A DNA stretch of 64,000 bases. It comes from Hemileia vastatrix. Taxonomy: Eukaryota > Basidiomycota > Pucciniomycetes > Pucciniales > Zaghouaniaceae. Shown here piece by piece: positions 1-9,771 of this stretch. The stretch covers positions 27,582,823 to 27,646,822 of the forward strand of contig JASXTE010000010.1 of assembly GCA_030280995.1 (NCBI GenBank), read 5' to 3'. The first letter of the stretch is position 1. The number at the start of each line of letters is the position of its first letter. The notes below the pieces were generated by a model. It had not been told where the DNA came from and ran no database searches. It saw nothing but the letters and a program-made list of their open reading frames with translations. The translations under genes and the position numbers were made by a program.

Positions 1-240
1 TCACTCAAGAACCTTGGGAAATTTTCCCAGAATTTTTACTATTTTTATTATATTTTTAAATGAATTTTAAAGTTTTATAGAAATATTTACGTTTTTAGAA
101 ATTACTTAACTTTGATGAATTTTCACGGGGTGATTAGAGCTGCGCAGACTACGAAAAATTAGTTTGGAATGTAAAGGGGAAGTGGCTCTATCATGTGTAA
201 TTTTTCCAGATTTTTTATTATAGTTTTAAAGGTTCTAATT

Positions 241-306
241 GAGTCCGCTTGGACTCCGTTTGGACTCCGCTTCGACTCCGTACGGGCTCCGGATTGACTC
301 TGGGAG
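241..306 (+). promoter_or_regulatory. 11-bp tandem repeats in the Gy1 LTR (likely U3)
   Basis: Six consecutive 11-base units, the first five variants of GACTCCGYTTG and the last degenerate, run from 241. The same array is in the 3' LTR at about 10900-10965. The period is close to one helical turn, so a protein could contact the same face at every unit. A transcription-factor array is an inference; only the repeat is seen. Confidence 0.6.
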
Positions 307-351
307 AGCTCTGGAGGGGAAAACTTAGGCGCGTGACTAGGAATACTTAAG

Positions 352-379
352 CCCCTCTCAAACTCGAAATTGAGAGGGG
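352..379 (+). other. Hairpin in Gy1 LTR
   Basis: CCCCTCTCAA at 352-361 is exactly complementary to TTGAGAGGGG at 370-379 with an 8-base loop. It is preserved in the 3' LTR at 11011-11038. It could act in the transcript (packaging, termination) or as DNA; the role is unknown. Confidence 0.65.
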
Positions 380-886
380 GGACAGATCATACAGCTTAAT
401 CATTAACCACCACGGTCTCATTTTTTATTACTCAACAAATTAAATAAGTTATAATACCCTTATAACATTTATTATTCTTACATAACATTTTAGAAATACA
501 ATTCAAAAATTTAAATCACACTTCATATAGGGTATCTTTAGAAAGGTCTTCATCACTGGGACTTGATTATTGCTGTCTCATAAAAATTCAAATTATTATA
601 AAAACATAAAAGTCAATCTTTTCAGATCTTTCACTGGTACACCTTAATTGTTGTTATCAGTATTTCTTTTATCAACAGCCACTTTCTTTAAATCTCAATA
701 AGCGTTAATTATTTTAGAGTTTCATTATTTTCATCAATCAGATCCAAGTAGATTGGTTAGCTTAGTGATTTAGAATTCCCATTTTGTTATTTTTTATTGG
801 AAGGATGGGGTTTTCAGCTAAATCCACATATCTCCTCCGGATTCTGCTTACAGCAAGGCGACTGTAAGAGTTTACCTTACCATAGT

Positions 887-903
887 TGGCGCCCAACGTG
901 GGG
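887..903 (+). other. Primer-binding site, lysine-tRNA type
   Basis: TGGCGCCCAACGTGGGG follows the 5' LTR by 4 bases. It begins with TGG, the complement of a tRNA CCA end, and is the classical site complementary to the 3' end of tRNA-Lys(CUU)-type primers used by many retroelements. It marks the start of minus-strand DNA synthesis and independently fixes the LTR boundary. Confidence 0.88.
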
Positions 904-951
904 TTCAATTTCTCTAGCTTTCTTTAAAGACTTACTTGGATCAAGAACGTT

Positions 952-1019
952 ATTAGCCTGCAAGAGGCTTATTTTCTGGAACTCTAATTGGATTTTTGTT
1001 ATTGGCCTGCAAGAGGCTT
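952..1019 (+). repeat. Duplicated segment in the Gy1 leader
   Basis: ATTRGCCTGCAAGAGGCTT occurs at 952-970 and again at 1001-1019, a 49-base spacing. The core CCTGCAAGAGGCTT resembles the CCTCCAGCAAGAGGTTAAA motif found later in the pol frame and may be a distant member of the same dispersed family. Confidence 0.55.
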
Positions 1020-1060
1020 GTTATTTTATCGATTTTTAACGCTTTTCATTACTTATTGGG

Positions 1061-2914
1061 ATGTCTTCTTCTGCTGCTGCTTCTGGATCTTCTAACCCTC
1101 TTACTCCCTCAGTTAGAATTGTTTCTTGGGATGGCCCAAAGTTTGATGGGGAGGAGGTTAAATGGTTCATTAGCAGGTATGAAGCTGCTGCTGCTGTTGA
1201 TGGTGCTTCTCATGTGGATATGGTGAAGCAAGTTAGGTTTTTTATTGCTGATAGGGAGGTGGAAAAAGAGGTTATTGCTATGCAGGCATTCAAGGACAAG
1301 GATTGGGTTAAGCTTTCTAAAGCTATGATTGATAGATGGGGTGTTAGGTTTACTATGATGGACCTCAATAAAATTGTTGGAGACTGGCAAGCAAAAGGTG
1401 GAGTTTCTTCTATGGCTGACTTCAAAAAGCTCTGTGTTCAGTTTGATGAAGTGGTGGAATATCTCATACTGGTGGACGAGTTAGTGCATGAGAACCAAGC
1501 AAAAGATTTGTTTTGGACAGCATGCAGCAGGGATATTTGAATGGACGTCTTGAAGGATCTTTCAAGAAAAGATTTGATGAAGGAACTGCCTAATGGTGAG
1601 CAGAAACTGCCAGCTCTGGAGGTTATCAAAGAGAACATTCAGGCCCATCTAAAGTTATTAGCGTTGGACAAATATCAAGAGTCATGCACTCAATATGTTA
1701 GCAAGGTTAGCGAAGTTTTGGCCGAAAACAACGATATTATGGTCAAAGCCCAGGAGGCCAAGAAGGCTCAAATGGGATTACCTGCTGCTAAAGTTGAGGG
1801 TAATGTAGATAATAAGATGGTCGATCACCTGGCCGATTTAACTAAACAATTAAAAATATTTGTTCAAGAAACCCAGAAGGCCAACAAGGCCCCAATCGCT
1901 TCTTTGTCGACGTCAACTTCTTATCAGTCCAGAGGTTATGAACGTCGAAATTATAATGGAAATAATAATGGTAACCGCTTCCCAGGCAATGGGAGAAATG
2001 GTGGGAATGGTGGTAGTAATTATAGAGGTGGCTATGATGAGCCAAAGGTGTGCTCCTATTGTAATAGGAGAGGGCACAGAGCAACAGTTTGTTTTGCTCT
2101 TGATAAGGATATGGATGCTGGGCGAGTTTTATTTGATGGTAAAGTTTATAAATTTCCTGATGGTTCGTTCATCAAGCCCAGTGATGGACAGTCTCCTTCT
2201 GATTTGGTCAGAAGAAGTTTAACGGCTGAAAGGAGAGCCAGATTTGAAGAGGTGACGGATGAAGATGTTAATGCCAAGAGTGGCAAAAATGGTAATGGTA
2301 ATGGTGGTAAAGCTGACAAGGGCAAGGAGAAAGAGGTCAGTAAAGCCACATTTTCTACTTCTTTTGGTGGTTTAGAGCTGGCGACGGTTGCCCAGGTGGA
2401 GGGTAGCTGTATGGCTGGCAAATACGATGTTAATGCTGCTAGAAGAGCAGCTGCTACTAAGGCGAAAAGTAGCATTCAGAGCCAATTGAGGGCTAATCCT
2501 GGCAAGGCCAATAACAAAGTGAACCCTTACTCTAAGGACAAGAATTCTAGTGCTCAAACTGCCGCCAACAAATTGAACCCTTACTCTAAGGACGAATTAT
2601 ATAAAATGCAGAAGGGGATTGCTGATATGGGGCCCCCTAGTTATGGCAAGTTTGATTTAAATGGTGAGCCTATGCCAGATGATGATTCGGATTCTGAGGA
2701 GGACGTACCGTTGGCGTCTCTACCCAGACCAAGTTTTAGCGGTCCCATCCCAATGGAGGGAGTAAGAAGGACTAGCGATGGATCAGGATTAGTGCAAGAA
2801 GCTGGTGACGGAGTTAGGGTTATAGAAAGTGAAGATGTTATAATGGGGGGTGAAGATGGCTCGGTTGGACCTCAAGAGGTACCCAGGGCCAAGGTTGTTA
2901 AATCAAAGGTCTAG
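1061..2914 (+). pseudogene. gag: Gy1 gag (capsid/nucleocapsid), one internal stop
   Basis: The frame opens at ATG 1061 and runs to TAG 2912-2914 with a single in-frame TGA at 1538-1540 (residue 160), giving 617 codons. The N-terminal part is a helical capsid-like domain. An asparagine/glycine-rich linker leads to a zinc knuckle at about 2050-2092, C-x2-C-x4-H-x4-C (CSYCNRRGHRATVC). A lysine/glycine-rich and then acidic C-terminus follows. Gag would package the element RNA into cytoplasmic particles. The TGA sits mid-domain, and TGG (Trp) would fit its context, so it is more likely a mutation than a programmed stop. Protease continues in the same frame after the TAG. Confidence 0.85.
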
Positions 2915-3670
2915 TATGAGCGGCCAGTAGTTTCTGGTCAAGCTAATGAGATGGACACAGTTTTGAATAGGGTGAATCAACTGCAGATTCCCTTATCTTT
3001 GGGGGAGTTATTTACGATTAGTCCGGCGCTTGCTGAAAAGCAAAAGAAGCATTTGACAAGGCATCTGGTTTCCACTGGAGAGGTGGAATATATTTGTGAA
3101 AATGCTGAAAAGTTTGGTGAAGATGTAGATACGCATTTTTCCGCTCCCCTGGGTTACTTGGTGGTAACTCTAAATGGTAAAGAAGTAAAGGCCTTGGTCG
3201 ATTCAGGGTCTCAAATTAATTTAATTTCATTGGAGCAAGCGACGAGTATAGGCTTGCCAATTAAAAGTGGAACTGGGGGAAACCTCAGAGGCATTGGAGG
3301 GCATGCAACAGAGCTGATGGGTACAGCTGAGCATGTCAAGTTAGGCATTGGTGGATCTGTTGGTAAGGTTCACTTTTATGTGGCCAGAGGAGCAGTCAAA
3401 ACTGTTCTTGGTGGTCCTTTTTTGATGGATTTTGAGGCCAGGATAGGGTATCAAGCTGGCATGGGGATTAGTTTGGAGATCACTGGTGAAGATATGCGGA
3501 GGTTACATATGTGGTTAGCGCCTCCTGGAGATGAAGGTTGGGAAACACGGCCAAGGATTACTACTCTGTGCCAGTGTTGTGTTTGCACCAAGAAGCGGCA
3601 TATTAAACGGACGGCTTCTGGTGAAATATGTTTGTTGGAAAAGGATGGATGCCCTCATTTTTTGGGGTAG
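2915..3670 (+). CDS. pro: Gy1 aspartic protease region
   Basis: It is in the same frame as gag and separated from it only by the TAG at 2912-2914; the first ATG is at 2951. The retropepsin signature is ALVDSGSQINLISLEQA (DSG catalytic triad) at about 3187-3240, followed by a hydrophobic-glycine segment (VLGGPFLMDFEA) typical of the second half of the fold. The enzyme would cleave the polyprotein inside particles. A cysteine-rich tail (CQCCVCTKK) follows. The frame ends at TAG 3668-3670, immediately after a slippery heptamer that would move ribosomes into the RT frame. Confidence 0.85.
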   Translation, partial: YERPVVSGQANEMDTVLNRVNQLQIPLSLGELFTISPALAEKQKKHLTRHLVSTGEVEYICENAEKFGEDVDTHFSAPLGYLVVTLNGKEVKALVDSGSQINLISLEQATSIGLPIKSGTGGNLRGIGGHATELMGTAEHVKLGIGGSVGKVHFYVARGAVKTVLGGPFLMDFEARIGYQAGMGISLEITGEDMRRLHMWLAPPGDEGWETRPRITTLCQCCVCTKKRHIKRTASGEICLLEKDGCPHFLG

Positions 3671-6600
3671 CAGGGGCTGATCACTCTAATGTTGTAATCT
3701 CTCCTCAGGATGAGATCCCGGATTGCAATAGGTCAGCTCACTTGGAGATAATTCAAGTGGATTCTCAATTATTTTCTGTTAATATTACTTTGGAGTGCAA
3801 ATACGTTTTGGACTTTTCTATATGTTTATTGGATTTACCCGGTTTTTCTATTAAATTTAAAAATGGTGAAAAAGGTAAAATGGGCCAAATTAGGTTGGAT
3901 AAAAATTGGAAGGGTATGTTTATGGACCTCCAGCAAGAGGTTAAACTGCAATTATCTCCTTCTATTACGGACCTCCAGCAAGAGGGTAAACTGCGAAAAA
4001 CTTATCAAAACCAAATTAAAAATCTCAGTATAATTAAAACTCAAAAAAATAATTTTTGTGAAAATTCAATTCCGGTCCTCCAGCAAGAGGTTAAACTGCC
4101 GACTTTCTTTACGGGTGATTTACTGTTGGATAAGGGAAGCAAAGGTGTTGGAAAATCTGTTTATAAATTAGACGAGGGAAAGGAGAAAAGGGTAAAATTT
4201 AAAAATGAAATAAAATATTTTTCTAATTTTTCTTATTCTGATTCTGGCGATGAAGAAGATTCATTTGATGAAAGTTTTAATGGCAATACAAAAGGAAATG
4301 TTTTACCTCAAGTTAATTTAGATGTGGACGCAGCCAAATATAAGAAAGTAGCAAATAAAGTTCGACCTATTAATGAACCGCTACCTGCTGAATTAAATCC
4401 ACCTTTGAGAAGACCAAGGTTATCAAGAGATCCTTATGAAAGTCCCTTGGTAAAGAATCCGCCTGAATTTTCTGAGACGTCAAGAATCACTTTTGAGAGA
4501 CTGGGTGTTGTTAATTTTGGACCTGATGGTTGGTTGTCTGGAGAAGAGAAGAAGTTGTTGTTGGATGTGATGGTCAAGCAAGAGAAGGCCATTGCTTTTG
4601 TAGAAGAGGAGAGGGGTGTGTTGAAGCATTCCTATGGGGAGCCTTACAAGATTCCTGTGGTATTTCATGAACCGTGGCAGCAGAAACCGATTCCTATTCC
4701 GGCTGCATTAAAAGAAGCCTATATTGAAGTTGTCAGAGAACGGATACGCACTGGACTGTATGAGCAATCAACATCAAGTTATTCTAGTCCGGTATTTTGT
4801 ATCAAGAAACCGAATGGCAAGCTTAGAGTTGTTCATGATCTTAGGGAATTAAATAGGGTTACAATAAAGGATGCTGGGATACCGCCTAGTGCTGAGGAGT
4901 TTGTTGAAGCGTTTGCAGGGAGAGTGTGTTATGGTTTGGGAGATATTATGGGTGGATATGATGAGAGAGAGTTACATCCGGACTCAAGGCCTCTCACTAC
5001 ATTTGATACACCACTAGGACGTTTACAGTTAACAAGATTACCTCAAGGTGCAACAAATTCGGTTGCAGTTTATCAAGCTCAGATGGCTTGGATCCTTCAA
5101 GATGAAATTCCACAATATGCTGGAATCTTTATAGATGATGGAGGAATTAAGGGACCAACAACCGACTATGATAACCAGGTGTTGGAAGAGAATCCCGGGA
5201 TACGTAAATTCATTTGGGAGTTTGCAATTATATTAGAAAGAATCTTGTTTCGAATTGAAGAGGCTTGTTTAACTATTTCAGGTTCAAAATTTTCATGTTG
5301 TGTGCCAGCCTTAGAAATATTAGGCCATGTGGTATGTAGAGAGGGTAGGATTATGTCCAAGAAGAAAGTTAACAAAATTCAGTCCTGGCCAAGACCCAAG
5401 AATACGACCGAAGTTAGAGGGTTTATAGGCGTTTGCGTATATGTTAGAATGTTTATCAAGGACTTTTCTTCATTGGCAGCTCCATTGAGACGGTTAACGA
5501 GAAAGGATGCAGACTGGGAGTGGGATGAAGAGTGTGAGAAGGCGTTTGTGAAGTTGAAGGAGGTTGTAGGGAAGGATTTAGTCCTGCACAAGTTGGATTA
5601 TGGAAAAAATGCTGGCAGAATTTATTTAGCAGTTGATTCAAGTCAGGTTGCAGCTGGAGCGGTTTTGTCTCAGATGGATAAAGCTGGTTACATCAGGCCA
5701 GTTAGGTATGAATCTGTAGTATTTACTGAGGTCGAATCAAGATATTCTCAACTAAAATTGGAATTATGTGGTGTGGCAAAAATACTGAAGAAACTTCAGC
5801 ATATTTTGTGGGGTCAACATTTTGAGTTGCAAGTGGATGCGAAATCGTTAATCCAGATGATTAATTCCCCAAGTTTACCAAACGCACCCATGACAAGATG
5901 GGAAGCTTTTATTCAACATTTTTCGTTCGATTTAGTTCATAAGCCTGGAAAAACTTTTACTATGCCAGATGGTTTATCAAGGAGACCACCCACTGAAGAA
6001 GATTCAGACTCAGAAGAGTTCGATGAAGATATACCTATTATCAAAGCCAGCACTAAAGGAGCTGAAGACTTTCCATACCTCCCCCATGAGGTTAAACTGG
6101 CAGGACTATTGTGTTTAGATTATTGTGTTGATGACCTCCACCAAGAGGATAAACTGGAAAATAGTTTTTATGTTAATAAAGGTGTTGGAAAAGGTGTAGA
6201 TAAATTCGGCAGAGAGGAGGTAGAAGAAGATGTGGTGTATGTAGAGGAAGATGGATTGGTAGTGTGGGATAGTAGTAAATTAAGGAATGGTGTATATGTT
6301 GGAGAATTAGAGAATTTAAATAAAAGGGTGGATAAAGAGAAAGAGGTATTTTCAAATACCGTTTTCGAAGGATCCAAAGGTTCAGAAGAAAAACGTCGAC
6401 ATAGCTCAATTAAAGATTTATTTAGGGGTCAACGATTATTGGCTCATTCATGTGCAGGTGATATTGGTGATAGAGAAGTCCCTATTGATGTTATATTAAT
6501 TGATTTTCAAGATGAAGTCTGGGGTCAGACTGGTTTTTATTTTTTGTTAGTCAAATATTTGTTGACTTTAGAGAGGCCAGAAGATTGTGAAGACAATGAA

Positions 6601-6696
6601 TGGGTGGCTATCAAGAGGAAGTCATCTACGTTTTACCTATCTGGTCGACGTTTAATGAGGAGAAGGTATCCAAATCCTCAAGTAGTTATAACTTAA
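3628..6696 (+). CDS. pol: Gy1 reverse transcriptase-RNase H
   Basis: This is the frame -1 to gag-protease, 1022 codons. Residues about 1-280 are a poorly conserved spacer containing three DLQQEVKL-like peptides encoded by the dispersed motif. RT follows: KLRVVHDLRELNR, LPQGATNSVAVYQ, catalytic GIFIDDGG (FIDD variant of YxDD) and the connection region. RNase H shows AVDSS, KLELCG and VDAKSL, the D-E-D residues. The enzyme copies element RNA into DNA and removes the template. An acidic linker with two more copies of the motif (YLPHEVKL, DLHQEDKL) leads to TAA 6694-6696, just before the integrase. Confidence 0.9.
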   Translation: MFVGKGWMPSFFGVAGADHSNVVISPQDEIPDCNRSAHLEIIQVDSQLFSVNITLECKYVLDFSICLLDLPGFSIKFKNGEKGKMGQIRLDKNWKGMFMDLQQEVKLQLSPSITDLQQEGKLRKTYQNQIKNLSIIKTQKNNFCENSIPVLQQEVKLPTFFTGDLLLDKGSKGVGKSVYKLDEGKEKRVKFKNEIKYFSNFSYSDSGDEEDSFDESFNGNTKGNVLPQVNLDVDAAKYKKVANKVRPINEPLPAELNPPLRRPRLSRDPYESPLVKNPPEFSETSRITFERLGVVNFGPDGWLSGEEKKLLLDVMVKQEKAIAFVEEERGVLKHSYGEPYKIPVVFHEPWQQKPIPIPAALKEAYIEVVRERIRTGLYEQSTSSYSSPVFCIKKPNGKLRVVHDLRELNRVTIKDAGIPPSAEEFVEAFAGRVCYGLGDIMGGYDERELHPDSRPLTTFDTPLGRLQLTRLPQGATNSVAVYQAQMAWILQDEIPQYAGIFIDDGGIKGPTTDYDNQVLEENPGIRKFIWEFAIILERILFRIEEACLTISGSKFSCCVPALEILGHVVCREGRIMSKKKVNKIQSWPRPKNTTEVRGFIGVCVYVRMFIKDFSSLAAPLRRLTRKDADWEWDEECEKAFVKLKEVVGKDLVLHKLDYGKNAGRIYLAVDSSQVAAGAVLSQMDKAGYIRPVRYESVVFTEVESRYSQLKLELCGVAKILKKLQHILWGQHFELQVDAKSLIQMINSPSLPNAPMTRWEAFIQHFSFDLVHKPGKTFTMPDGLSRRPPTEEDSDSEEFDEDIPIIKASTKGAEDFPYLPHEVKLAGLLCLDYCVDDLHQEDKLENSFYVNKGVGKGVDKFGREEVEEDVVYVEEDGLVVWDSSKLRNGVYVGELENLNKRVDKEKEVFSNTVFEGSKGSEEKRRHSSIKDLFRGQRLLAHSCAGDIGDREVPIDVILIDFQDEVWGQTGFYFLLVKYLLTLERPEDCEDNEWVAIKRKSSTFYLSGRRLMRRRYPNPQVVIT
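3658..3664 (+). promoter_or_regulatory. Candidate -1 ribosomal frameshift site T TTT TTG
   Basis: In the protease frame the codons read CAT TTT TTG GGG TAG, so the heptamer T|TTT|TTG has exactly the X-XXY-YYZ register for -1 slippage. Four bases separate it from the zero-frame stop. Slippage enters the frame that is open through RT and RNase H. Gag-pro followed by a -1 shift into pol is known from several retrovirus genera. A simple deletion in this copy is the alternative. Confidence 0.6.
3925..6157 (+). repeat. Dispersed Gy1 motif, five in-frame coding copies
   Basis: Copies lie at 3925-3950, 3970-3993, 4075-4099, 6077-6100 and 6133-6157. The core is CCTCCAGCAAGAGGTTAAAC followed by TG. 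All are on the sense strand and in the pol frame, encoding LQQEVKL, LQQEGKL, LQQEVKL, LPHEVKL and LHQEDKL. They lie in linkers, not in the RT, RNase H or integrase domains. They belong to the same family as the copies beyond the stop codon. Confidence 0.8.
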
Positions 6697-7791
6697 CAGA
6701 AGGGGCAAGAATTAGTTTTGAAATCACTGCATGAAGATCTCGGGCATAGAGGCGTTGGAGAAACGTTTAGAAGAATTTCTGATCGATTTTGGTGGCCTGG
6801 CATGAAGATGGCTGTTAAACAGTGGGTTCAGTCATGCGAAGAATGTCAAAGACGAAGTTATTTAAGGCCAAAAGAACCTGGACGCGCGACTGGTGAATAT
6901 ACGCTCTTTGGGAGAATTAGTTTAGATGCCGTTCATATAAAAGAGGGACGGTATAAATATTTAATTGTGGCCAGAGATGATTTATCTGGTTCGGTAGAGG
7001 CAGCGCCTCTTATTAATTTAACTGCCAAAAATGTGGCAGAATTTTTTTTGAATAATTGGGTATATAGGTATGGGGTGATGAAGTTGGTAACGGTAGATGG
7101 AGGTCCTGAATTTGGGACAGAGTTTAAAGAGGCCGTATTGAAAGTTGGATCAAAGGTTAGGGTAGCCACCCCATATTATCCTGAAGCTGAAGGCATGGTT
7201 GAAAGAGGGCATCAAGTTATCAAGGATGCTTTAGTTAAAATGTGTGGGACAAGTGCCGAAAAGTGGAGGCACTATTTACCTTTAGTCTTATTTGCTGATC
7301 GAATCACTGCCAAAAGGACGACCGGATTTTCACCTTATGAACTTGTTTTTGGACAGAAAGCAGTTTTACCGGTTGATTTAGAAGCTGAATCATATCTTGG
7401 AGTTGACTGGGATACCGTCAAAACTACTGATGAATTATTGTGTGCAAGAATGATGCAGCTAGAAAAGAAAGAAGAATATTTAGAAAAGGCATATTCGCGG
7501 ATGATGAAGATCAGAAATCAATCAGTTAGATATTGGGATGAGCGGTTGGCACATCGATTAAGGAAACCTTTGAACACAGGAGATATGGTCCTGGTGTATA
7601 ATAGGAGTTTGGAATGTCAGTGGGGAAAGATGTTTGCAGATAGGTGGAATGGACCGTATAAAATCAAGGAGCAAGTTTCCGGCGGTTCATATGTGCTAGA
7701 AGAGTTGGATGGAGTAGTATTGAAGAAGAGGGTAGTGGCCGATCAAGTGAAACGGTTCTATCCTAGAGGCACCAGGAGTGCCAAAGTATAA
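6697..7791 (+). CDS. int: Gy1 integrase
   Basis: It is in the same frame as RT after a single TAA; the first ATG is at 6718. The HHCC zinc-binding module (HEDLGHRG...SCEECQRR) is followed by the catalytic core with Asp in ISLDAVHI, Asp in TVDGGPEF and Glu in AEGMVERGH, the D,D(35)E arrangement. The C-terminal DNA-binding part contains GDMVLVYN and DRWNGPYKIKE (GPY/F-like module). It ends in basic residues with no chromodomain, unlike the chromoviruses elsewhere in the window. It would join element DNA to the chromosome. The TAA may be a point mutation. Confidence 0.9.
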   Translation, partial: QKGQELVLKSLHEDLGHRGVGETFRRISDRFWWPGMKMAVKQWVQSCEECQRRSYLRPKEPGRATGEYTLFGRISLDAVHIKEGRYKYLIVARDDLSGSVEAAPLINLTAKNVAEFFLNNWVYRYGVMKLVTVDGGPEFGTEFKEAVLKVGSKVRVATPYYPEAEGMVERGHQVIKDALVKMCGTSAEKWRHYLPLVLFADRITAKRTTGFSPYELVFGQKAVLPVDLEAESYLGVDWDTVKTTDELLCARMMQLEKKEEYLEKAYSRMMKIRNQSVRYWDERLAHRLRKPLNTGDMVLVYNRSLECQWGKMFADRWNGPYKIKEQVSGGSYVLEELDGVVLKKRVVADQVKRFYPRGTRSAKV

Positions 7792-7961
7792 CTGCGCAAT
7801 GAGGATAAACTATAATACTAACAAAATTTTATGATGAACTCCGAAATGAGGATAAACTACAATTTTAATGACATTTATCAAATTTTATGGATTCCTCTGC
7901 AATGAGGATAAACTATGATGTTTATAAAAACCTTATCGACCTCCGCAATGAGGATAAACTA
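7792..7961 (+). repeat. Dispersed Gy1 motif, four copies just after integrase
   Basis: CTSCGCAATGAGGATAAACTA-like copies at 7792-7813, 7839-7860, 7894-7914 and 7939-7961 begin directly after the integrase stop codon. Spacing is about 25-55 bases. They match the coding copies through AAGAGG/ATGAGG plus the WTAAACT tail. Confidence 0.8.
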
Positions 7962-9012
7962 TCTTCTTTATATCAAAATACTTTACTATTGTTACACTGT
8001 ATATGGGGGACGAAACTTTGATGAAACTTAACGAAACGCAAGAAAATCTTCTTTGAAATTTTCGAAATTTAAAATTCTTAAAATATGGGTGAAGATAGTG
8101 TTGGAAAAATTTAAAAATTTATTGGAAGAAGTGTTCACAGGGGAACCTTCTTAATTTAATATTGGCAAGTGTGGGGGTAATTGATGGGCTGGCTGCTCTA
8201 TACACAATTACCCCATAATGTTTGTTTCCAAAATTTTCCCTGTTTCTAGTTGAATCCTGGCTTTGTCTTTTAATTATAGGAAGTCCACTAAGACTATAAA
8301 CTGGAACGAATCAAGAGACACCGCTCTCAACGCCGGATTCAAGATTCTTTTTATTTTATTTTGTTTTTGATTTTTTATGTTAGACTGTGATTTCTTTTCT
8401 TTAATATATATTATGAATTATTGTAAAGTTGATGCTCACTGGTGGTCTCTAATCATTTTTATAAATTGGAGGGAGCCCACCCAGTGATCATCATTATAAA
8501 AATTATCTTTTAAAACCTTTCATTTATTTTATTTTCTTTTCAATTTCTTAAAATTGTGTAACCACATCAAGTTGCACTTGGATGTGGGTATGATGTCGAG
8601 GGTACGGCTCATCAAATGGCCGGGGGGCATCTTTTAAAATTTTAATTTTGATAATTCTTTTTACCTTTTTTATCTTTCTTTAAAATTAAATTTTAACTTT
8701 TATTTCAAAACTATCTTTTCTAAAATCTTTTATTTTAAATTAAAAACAAAATTAAAATTAAAAATAAAAATAAAAAAAATAAATAAATAAATAAATAAAT
8801 AAAAAATAAATAAATAAATAAATAAAAAAATAAATAAAAATAAAATAATAAAATAAAATAAAAATTAATTAATTAAATTAAAATTATTATTATATTTCTT
8901 AGTTTTATTTTTTTAGTTTTCATTCTTTTTAGTTTTTTTTCATTTAGTTTAGACAGGAAACAGGGTCTAGGGGAGCTCAAAACCTATGGGATTTTACTTC
9001 AAGACATCTTTT
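7962..9012 (+). other. Gy1 3' non-coding region: hairpins and AT-rich simple sequence
   Basis: No coding potential is seen. It holds one motif copy (8282-8304) and three inverted repeats: GGGGTAATTG 8174-8183 with CAATTACCCC 8205-8214; an imperfect pair at 8431-8445 and 8474-8491; and CCACATC/GATGTGG at 8562-8587. From about 8640 to 8940 it is A/T-only simple sequence dominated by (AAAT)n, probably slippage-expanded. Confidence 0.7.
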
Positions 9013-9771
9013 AGTCCTCCAAGACTTTAAACTGGCTACTTTTCAAGACGTTCTTTAAGGCTTTTTTTATATACAAATTTTGTAGCTGTTAGTCCTCCAA
9101 GACTTTAAACTGGCTACTGTTCAAGACGTTCTTTAAGGTTTTTTATATGAATTTTGGAGCTGTTAGTCCTTCAAGACTTTAAACTGAATTTAAAGAATGT
9201 TCAAGATTTTATGGATATTTTTGGGAGACGGATTTTTTTATTTTTTTATCAATCAAATGATAGGTCCACCAAGACCTTAAACTGGAGTGTTATCAAATGT
9301 TAGGTCCACCAAGACCTTAAACTGGACTGTTATCAAGCTGTTGGGTCCACCATGACCTTAAACTGGATTTCTTATCAATCAAATGTTTGGTCCACCATGA
9401 CTTTAAACTGGTAGTTCATTCATTGTTTAGTCCACTATGACTTTAAACTGGAAAATTAATATCTGCAGGATAATTCAACATTCATTGGTCCACTATGGCC
9501 TTATACTGGATTACTTGTCGATCAAATGTTTGGTCCACTATGACATTAAACTGGATTATCAAGTTTATTCAATCTTTGGTCAAGCCTAGGCCTTACTTAG
9601 GAATATTTCAAGTTATTTATGCACTTAAACGATCTTTGGTCCACCAAGACCATAAACTGGCAATCGATTATATGTTTGGTCCACCAAGACTTTAAACTGG
9701 AAAGACAATCTTGTTTGGATAACTCAATTCAATCTTTTAATTTATCACTGTCCACTAAGACTCTAAACTGG
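9013..9771 (+). repeat. Dispersed Gy1 motif array, about 14 copies
   Basis: The consensus CACCAAGACYTTAAACTGG preceded by GGTC occurs at about 9013, 9091, 9165, 9263, 9303, 9344, 9389, 9429, 9487, 9532, 9577 (degenerate), 9638, 9678 and 9749. All are in the same orientation with irregular 40-110-base spacers that do not match each other well, apart from partial CTACTKTTCAAGACGTTCTTTAAGG copies. Conservation of the motif against divergent spacers distinguishes this from an ordinary minisatellite. Confidence 0.85.

Larger units (their letters stand above)
1..882 (+). repeat. 5' LTR of Gy1 (right 882 bp)
   Basis: Base 1 matches base 10661 of the 3' LTR and the match runs to the CA at 881-882. 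I count roughly a dozen substitutions and one single-base indel near 157 over 882 bp, about 98.5% identity by eye. The LTR ends ...TTACCA, inverse of the TGGTA start seen in the complete 3' copy. The primer-binding site starts four bases later. Confidence 0.93.

Noticed and set aside
797..1226. Short open frames in the Gy1 LTR and leader
   Set aside because: They cross the LTR/primer-site boundary or shadow gag in another frame and encode nothing recognisable.
2912..6696. Programmed stop read-through at TAG 2912 and TAA 6694 of Gy1
   Set aside because: Both sit at domain borders, which is suggestive, but the following bases show no known read-through context and a third stop (1538) is mid-domain; point mutations explain all three.
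9013..9771. CRISPR-like array (short repeats, unequal spacers)
   Set aside because: The repeats are degenerate, spacing is irregular (40-110 bases), the same motif occurs inside a retrotransposon coding frame, and the genome is clearly eukaryotic.
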